A DNA stretch of 7,027 nt from assembly GCA_964443225.1 (NCBI GenBank), contig CAYUCC010000156.1, positions 1 through 7,027 of the forward strand. Reading direction: 5' to 3'. The notes beneath the pieces were generated by a model. That model ran no database searches, was not told the DNA's origin, and saw only the letters and a program-made list of their open reading frames with translations. A program made the translations under genes and the position numbers. Source of the stretch: SSC4 sp964443225. GTDB taxonomy: Bacteria > Chloroflexota > Anaerolineae > SSC4 > Amarolineaceae. Shown here piece by piece: positions 1-4,298 of this stretch. Numbering within the stretch: the first letter of the stretch is position 1; every line of letters begins with the position of its first letter.

Positions 1-884
1 AAATTTTCCCACAACAGTCCTACATCGTTGCGCTGATCGAGTGGGTTGAACTGCGCGATGAGGGCGTTGCGGATGCCGACGTCGTAGAAGTAATACTTCG
101 CTTTGCGCGTGATTTCTTCGCGTAGATTGCGGCTGAAACCACCCACACGCAGGATCACGAACGTCTTCTCCAACAGATCCAGGTAACGCTGGACCGTCTT
201 GTTATCCGCACGAACCTGATTGGCTAGTTCGGACACCGATACTTCGCTGCCCACCTGAAAGGCCAACGATTTCAGCAGGTTCACGAGCGTGTGTGAGCTG
301 CGTACCCGATCCAGCGCCAGGATGTCCTTGAGCAGATACGAATTGGCGATTTCGGTGATCACTTCGGTCTTGGAGCGCTGGGTGCTCGCTTCGATCACTT
401 CGGGATAGGAGCCGAAGATCAGATAACTTTCCAGCTGCTGCCGCAGCTCATAACGATTGCGAACGGACAGCAGTTCGCCCTGGCTGATCGGATACAGCAC
501 CAACGTGCGTTTGCGGCCGGTCAGCGGTTCGCCAACCTGTCCTGCCAGTTCGAAGGACGACGACCCCGTGGCGATGACGCGGATGCCCGGTACCTGGTCG
601 ACGATGATTTTGAGGGCTATGCCAATGTTGGGGATGCCCTGGGCCTCGTCGATGGCGAGCAGGTCATAACCTTCGACGTAACCCAAGATCTGATCGAAAT
701 CCTGTGAGCCGAGCAGCTGCTGGGTACGGACATTGTCGCCCGTGTCGAGCTTCCACTTCAGGGAGGTCGAATCCAGGTAGCTGCGCAGCAGCGTGGTCTT
801 GCCCACGCGACGTGGTCCGTAGATGACCAGCACTTTGTTGGGCTGCAAGTGGGCGTCCAGTGGCTCGAAAGCGCGTTTGATCAT
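1..884 (-). CDS. AAA ATPase with DUF4143 domain (AAA_14 type), partial (C-terminus beyond left edge)
   Basis: The frame runs from ATG at 884 through the left edge, giving 294 complete codons with no stop. Motifs are Walker A GPRRVGKTT (23-31), Walker B LLAIDEAQ (75-82) and a sensor-like ATGSSSFEL (105-113). YPISQGELL (131-139) and FGSYPEVI (157-164) are typical of these ATPases. A helical and winged-helix-like region follows, with VSVSELANQVRADNKTVQRYLDLLEKTFVI (215-244), then SRNLREEITRKAKYYFYDVGIRNAL (251-275), which is the DUF4143 signature. Family members usually have about 380-400 residues, so about 100 are missing. Their cellular role is poorly defined; they are common, sporadically distributed genes, and a DNA-binding or toxin-antitoxin-like role has been suggested only loosely. 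The start is supported by the promoter and palindrome immediately upstream. GC content sampled by hand is about 53-55 percent, against roughly 65-70 percent or more in jetC, which suggests independent acquisition. Confidence 0.88.
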   Translation of the reverse strand, partial: MIKRAFEPLDAHLQPNKVLVIYGPRRVGKTTLLRSYLDSTSLKWKLDTGDNVRTQQLLGSQDFDQILGYVEGYDLLAIDEAQGIPNIGIALKIIVDQVPGIRVIATGSSSFELAGQVGEPLTGRKRTLVLYPISQGELLSVRNRYELRQQLESYLIFGSYPEVIEASTQRSKTEVITEIANSYLLKDILALDRVRSSHTLVNLLKSLAFQVGSEVSVSELANQVRADNKTVQRYLDLLEKTFVILRVGGFSRNLREEITRKAKYYFYDVGIRNALIAQFNPLDQRNDVGLLWEN

Positions 885-890
885 AGTCCA

Positions 891-918
891 AGTATATCAA
901 CTCCATGAATTTAGTCAA
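891..918 (-). promoter_or_regulatory. sigma70-type promoter of the AAA ATPase gene, probably leaderless
   Basis: The minus strand has TTGACT (918-913) and TATACT (896-891) separated by 16 bases, each hexamer one base from the sigma70 consensus. The ATG (884-882) begins 6 bases after the -10 box, so transcription should start on or next to it. No Shine-Dalgarno is present within range; the nearest GGAG lies inside the palindrome, about 19 bases upstream and before the expected start point. This is a prediction from motif match and spacing only. Confidence 0.65.
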
Positions 919-933
919 ATTCATGGAGTTGAT
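896..933. repeat. perfect 17-base inverted repeat with 4-base loop (candidate operator)
   Basis: The left arm ATCAACTCCATGAATTT (896-912) is exactly complementary to the right arm AAATTCATGGAGTTGAT (917-933), with AGTC between them. It lies 12 bases before the ATG of the AAA ATPase gene and covers the -35 and spacer of its predicted promoter. No T-run follows on either strand, so it is unlikely to be an intrinsic terminator. The most likely roles are an operator for a dimeric regulator or a mobile or recognition palindrome. Confidence 0.9.
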
Positions 934-985
934 CTCCCTGTTTTTGGCAAAATATGGACGTTGTGGCTGCCAATCACGGCCAGCG

Positions 986-1893
986 TCAGCCCAGTTGCAA
1001 ATTCCGCCGCACGATGTCGCCAATCGTAAGGTGGTGCCGCGCCAGGAGCTGCTCGTTGATCATCTGGATCTGTTTGCGCGGGTTGAAGAACGCCTCGGCC
1101 CAGCCGTAGCCCGCACAGGCGGTGTCCGCAATTGCGTTGCCCTCGGCGTCTGCGCCCCACCACTCGCGGTACCGCTCTTCCATGGCGTAATCGAAGTGAA
1201 ATGCCGGCTCAGCGAAGTGTGCCGAATAGTAATAATCGGGCGGCAGCGCGTTGAGAATGGTCTCGAAGATGTGCACCCGCATCTGCATCCGCTGCGAGCT
1301 GTAACTCAGCAGCCGCGCCAGCCCACGCAGGGTGGCAAACGGCGCCACGATCTCGAGCTGGGTGACGTTGACGAACCGCTCTTCGACGAGCGCCAACACA
1401 CCGAGCATCACCACGCCGCTGGCGATGCTGTCACCAATCAGGGCCACGCGTTTGCTCTGGCGCTGCGCCGGCGAGATGTCCTGGTCCTTGACGATCGTCG
1501 TTTCGACACGCCGGCTGTAACGCGGCACCGACGGGTCGAAGACGTGGTGCGAATCGAGCAGTGCTTCGTCGCAGTAATATCCATAATTTTGGTACAGGGC
1601 TTCGGACACCTGGTACTTGGCGCCCTCACGCAGCACCGGCAGGATCACGATTTCATCCTGGGCGTACTGCGCGATCACGTCGTGTACGGCGGGGGTACGC
1701 AGCGTATCGCGAATCGCCTCTCCGCTGATCTGTGTGCGCGCCGGACCCAGGGTCACCTGCCCGGGCAGCCAGATGTCACCGGCCGGCAGACGCGTCGTCG
1801 CCACACCGAGCAGCTCGAACAGGTGCGGTTCGGGCGCCGTACGCCGCACGTACATGAAGTCGGCGGTGGCCGGGCTGTGTGTGAGCACCAGGG
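986..1893 (-). CDS. phosphoribosyltransferase-like protein, 5' end lost in gap
   Basis: The frame is open from the gap to a TGA at 988-986, giving 302 visible residues with the start unknown. Numbering from a GTG codon at 1888, ILPVLREGA (82-90) resembles the uracil phosphoribosyltransferase segment with PILRAG. VALIGDSIASGVV (148-160) has the pattern of the type I PRPP loop, with hydrophobic residues followed by a nine-residue loop. It is followed by a LEIVAPFATLRGLARL strand and helix (178-193), like the strand after the PRPP loop in that fold. The loop is degenerate: the first acidic residue is Gly and the usual Thr-Gly is Ser-Gly. The C-terminal 100 residues are rich in Tyr, Trp and Phe (PPDYYYSAHFAEPAFHFDYAM at about 216-236) and I do not recognise them. 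A PRTase fold is fairly likely; an active uracil phosphoribosyltransferase is uncertain. It could be a binding or regulatory paralogue. The chain is longer than the usual 210 or so residues of that enzyme. Confidence 0.6.
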
Positions 1894-1993
1894 NNNNNNN
1901 NNNNNNNNNNNNNNNNNNNNNNNNNNNNNNNNNNNNNNNNNNNNNNNNNNNNNNNNNNNNNNNNNNNNNNNNNNNNNNNNNNNNNNNNNNNNN
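1894..1993. other. 100-N assembly gap between hydrolase and phosphoribosyltransferase-like gene
   Basis: A run of exactly 100 N. The hydrolase frame entering it and the frame leaving it are different. The missing hydrolase tail (catalytic Asp and His, usually 80 or more residues) plus the start of the next gene could not fit in 100 bases. The true gap is therefore larger than shown, or the contigs joined here are not adjacent. Confidence 0.9.
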
Positions 1994-3255
1994 CCACCGG
2001 CCAGGATCAGGGTTGGAATGTCGCTGACCACGGGCTGGTATTCGGCCGCGCCGGCCGGTCGGGCCCCCCAGGTCGCCGCCAGGTCGGCGATGGCCGGACC
2101 GAGGTGAAATTCGGTCAATGGCAGCTCCGCCATCGCCGGCACCTGGCGGGCGTGCTGGCGAATCGCTTCAGCCGTCTCGCCCGTCACCTTGTCGTCGCAG
2201 AAGTTCACCGAATAATACATGCCCGCGCCCCAGCCCGGCAGATCGGAAGGCTGATCGTCGAGCATACGCAGCATCCATTCGACGTACGTGTCGTACTCGC
2301 CGCGATACGCCTGGTAGATGCGCCGGGGCAAGGCGGCGATGGCCGTCGTGTCGTAGAACGCGTTGCACAGGATGCCGACGAAGACCGCGCCCGACAGCCG
2401 CAGCTGAATCGTTTCCTGCGACAGGGGGTGCCGGGCGGGCAGCACGACCGGTGCCTTGTTCAGGCGCTCGACCACCTCGTAGAAGACCGACTCCAGCTGC
2501 GGGTAGATGGTATTGACCCGCGCATCGGCCGCCACCGCTTCAAATACACGATGAAACGCGTAACGGGCGTTGGGAATCGCCTCGGTGTACTGGCTCACCT
2601 GGATGGGCACGGTCGAGTCGAGCACGACGCTGCGGATCATGCCGGGAAAATCACGCATGGCCGCCAGGGCGGGACGTGTCCCGTAGGAGATGCCATAAAG
2701 ATTGGCCTGTGCATACCCCAGGGCGCGGCAAACGTCGAAGATGTCGGCGGCGATCTCGGGGGTGTTGATGGCGGCCAGGTTGGCACCGGCCGCTACAAAA
2801 CGCTCCCGTGCGCGCAACGCGGCGGTTACGAAACGTGTGGCCTGCTCTTCGGCGCTGTCGTTGGTCAAAAAGGCCTCGTTCGTCATTGGCTCGAGTTCAG
2901 GTGCAAACAGGGCCGGCTCGGAAAAGCCGGTGCCCCGCTGGTCGAAGACGATCAGGTCGCGCTGCCCCAGCCACAGCTGCTGGGCCGCCGGCTCGCCCAG
3001 ATGACGCAGCAGGCTGTTGGCGTTGCCACCTGGTCCACCGGCAAGAAACACCAGGGGGTCGGGCGAGGGCACGTCGCTCAGGCTCTTCACCAGGGTCACA
3101 TAAATGCGCAGCGTTCGCTCGCTCGGATAGAGTCCCGAAGCGGCGCTGCGCGCCTCGGGCACGGTGACGTAACCACAAACGGCCGTCAGACTGGCCGCGA
3201 GCGGGTATTTGCTGGTGGGCACGCGTTCAAAGCGCGGCAACTCAGTGGTGGTCAT
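1994..3255 (-). CDS. alpha/beta hydrolase, TAP/proline-iminopeptidase-like (S33), 3' end lost in gap
   Basis: A serine hydrolase of the tripeptidyl/prolyl aminopeptidase-like family; its substrate cannot be read from sequence. 420 residues are visible from the ATG at 3255. Motifs in order are the oxyanion-hole loop LAGGPGG (71-77), DQRGTGFS (105-112), the nucleophile elbow GISYGT (188-193, Ser190), the VLDSTVP strand (211-217), and SVNFCDD (349-355), which resembles the conserved Cys-Asp patch before the TAP C-terminal domain. The frame then reaches TLILAG, the strand that normally precedes the catalytic Asp. The Asp, the His and the C-terminus are in the gap. No signal peptide or membrane segment is seen, whereas many TAP-like relatives are secreted, so a cytoplasmic enzyme is inferred. 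It starts 41 bases after jetD without its own clear promoter or a well-placed Shine-Dalgarno; AAAGG lies about 16 bases upstream. Co-transcription with jetCD is therefore possible but not shown. Confidence 0.85.
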
Positions 3256-3296
3256 GATTGGTGATCGACTGCCTTTCTGGTCTTGCTGGATCGATT

Positions 3297-4298
3297 TTAC
3301 TTCTCCAAGCCAATTGCCTCTTGTTCGAGCTTGATCCCACGATCCAACATCGTCGCGATGAGCGGGCGCAGGTCGGCCAGCACGGGCTGGCCACGCAGGC
3401 GCAGCAGCCGCGCCCGGTCGTTGGTCGTCAGCGGTTTGGCCCAGCGTGCATGCGCCTCCAGGGTTGCTGTATCCATATGATACGGCAAAAAACGCGAGGA
3501 CACCAACCGGCGCAGTGCGGACACAATATTCAGCCCGCCGACGTCGAGGTCGGCCCACACCGACAGCGGCGTCTCCTCGGGCAGCGTTTCCCCCAACAGC
3601 CGCAGCAGGTGCCGCACCGGCGGTGCCGGATTACCCCACAGGCACAGCACGGCCAGCCCATCCCCGGCGTGGCGGATCAGCTCGTAAAATGCGGCCAGGT
3701 TNNNNNNNNNNNNNNNNNNNNNNNNNNNNNNNNNNNNNNNNNNNNNNNNNNNNNNNNNNNNNNNNNNNNNNNNNNNNNNNNNNNNNNNNNNNNNNNNNNN
3801 NGTCAGCAGATCAAGATTGAAGCCGTCGTCGCCGATGACGAACGGCAGCGGTGAAGCCCCGGTGCGCAGCTGGGCTACCGTATGGTCCACCGCCCGCCGG
3901 CGCCAGTCACCTTCGGCAAAACGCCAGCGTTCGGCCAGCAGCTGGTCGCGCAGCCGGGTCCGCTGGGCCGCCAGGGGGGCGCGGCCCAGCCAGGCGAAAA
4001 GGTCGGCCGCCTGTTCTGGCACCAGGGTCACGGCCTCCAGCAGGTGATCTTCCTGGCCCGGCGACCAGGTCAGGCGCACCAGGTGACGCGCCGCCAGTGC
4101 GTGCAGCTGCTCGTTGGTCGTCAGCCGCGGCGCCGGATCGAGCTGGCTGCCGTAGCCGGGCAGTACGAGTTCGCCCAGGCAGACACGCACTGCCCGCTGC
4201 ACGGGCCGCCGTGGGTCGCGCCGCTCGTACACGTCGAGCAGGCTGTGCACCACCACGGCCACGTCGGGCGACGGGGTGAACGGCAGGTCCGCGGTCAC
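3297..4298 (-). CDS. jetD: Wadjet nuclease subunit JetD (DUF2220/Toprim), interrupted by an assembly gap
   Basis: JetD is the Toprim-fold endonuclease subunit that cleaves DNA trapped by JetABC. The GTG start at 4298 is chosen because GTGA overlaps the jetC stop and GGAGGT lies 6 bases upstream. The first 165 residues are visible before the gap. They form a helical N-terminal region (LLDVYERRD at 20-28, LVLPGYGSQLDP at 44-55, LVRLTWSPG at 73-81) that ends at FNLDLL. After the gap, 134 residues run to a TAA stop at 3299-3297. They begin NLAAFYELIR, contain the Toprim DxD in VWADLDVGGLN (codons 3551-3543), and end with the JetD-like tail IKLEQEAIG. In relatives an acidic Glu-Asn precedes the FYEL-like helix; here the Asn is the first base triplet after the gap and the Glu is hidden. 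The two halves total about 300 residues plus the gap. The family is typically longer than 333 residues, so the gap is probably larger than 100 bases. The frame across the gap is not proven. Confidence 0.85.
   Translation of the reverse strand: MTADLPFTPSPDVAVVVHSLLDVYERRDPRRPVQRAVRVCLGELVLPGYGSQLDPAPRLTTNEQLHALAARHLVRLTWSPGQEDHLLEAVTLVPEQAADLFAWLGRAPLAAQRTRLRDQLLAERWRFAEGDWRRRAVDHTVAQLRTGASPLPFVIGDDGFNLDLLXXXXXXXXXXXXXXXXXXXXXXXXXXXXXXXXXXNLAAFYELIRHAGDGLAVLCLWGNPAPPVRHLLRLLGETLPEETPLSVWADLDVGGLNIVSALRRLVSSRFLPYHMDTATLEAHARWAKPLTTNDRARLLRLRGQPVLADLRPLIATMLDRGIKLEQEAIGLEK
3702..3801. other. 100-N assembly gap inside jetD
   Basis: This is a run of exactly 100 N, the same length as the other gap, so it is probably a fixed placeholder of unknown true size. 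It removes the junction between the N-terminal region and the Toprim domain of JetD. That includes the residues expected just before the NLAAFYEL helix, where the metal-binding glutamate should be. Confidence 0.9.

Noticed and set aside
896..933. palindrome as a Rho-independent terminator for the PRTase-like gene
   Set aside because: The stem is AT-rich at its ends and no U-run follows the hairpin on either strand; its overlap with promoter hexamers explains it better.
664..1023. 119-codon minus-strand frame with start codons in the palindrome
   Set aside because: It overlaps the ATPase gene in another frame; the ATPase frame carries Walker A and B motifs, so this one is a shadow.
905..2107. 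400-codon plus-strand frame starting in the palindrome
   Set aside because: It spans the N gap and is antisense to the PRTase-like gene; the translation has no family resemblance. Its ATG is merely part of the palindrome arm.
3294..3299. TAAAAT on the minus strand as a -10 box for the hydrolase
   Set aside because: It coincides with the jetD stop codon and has no -35-like hexamer at proper spacing.
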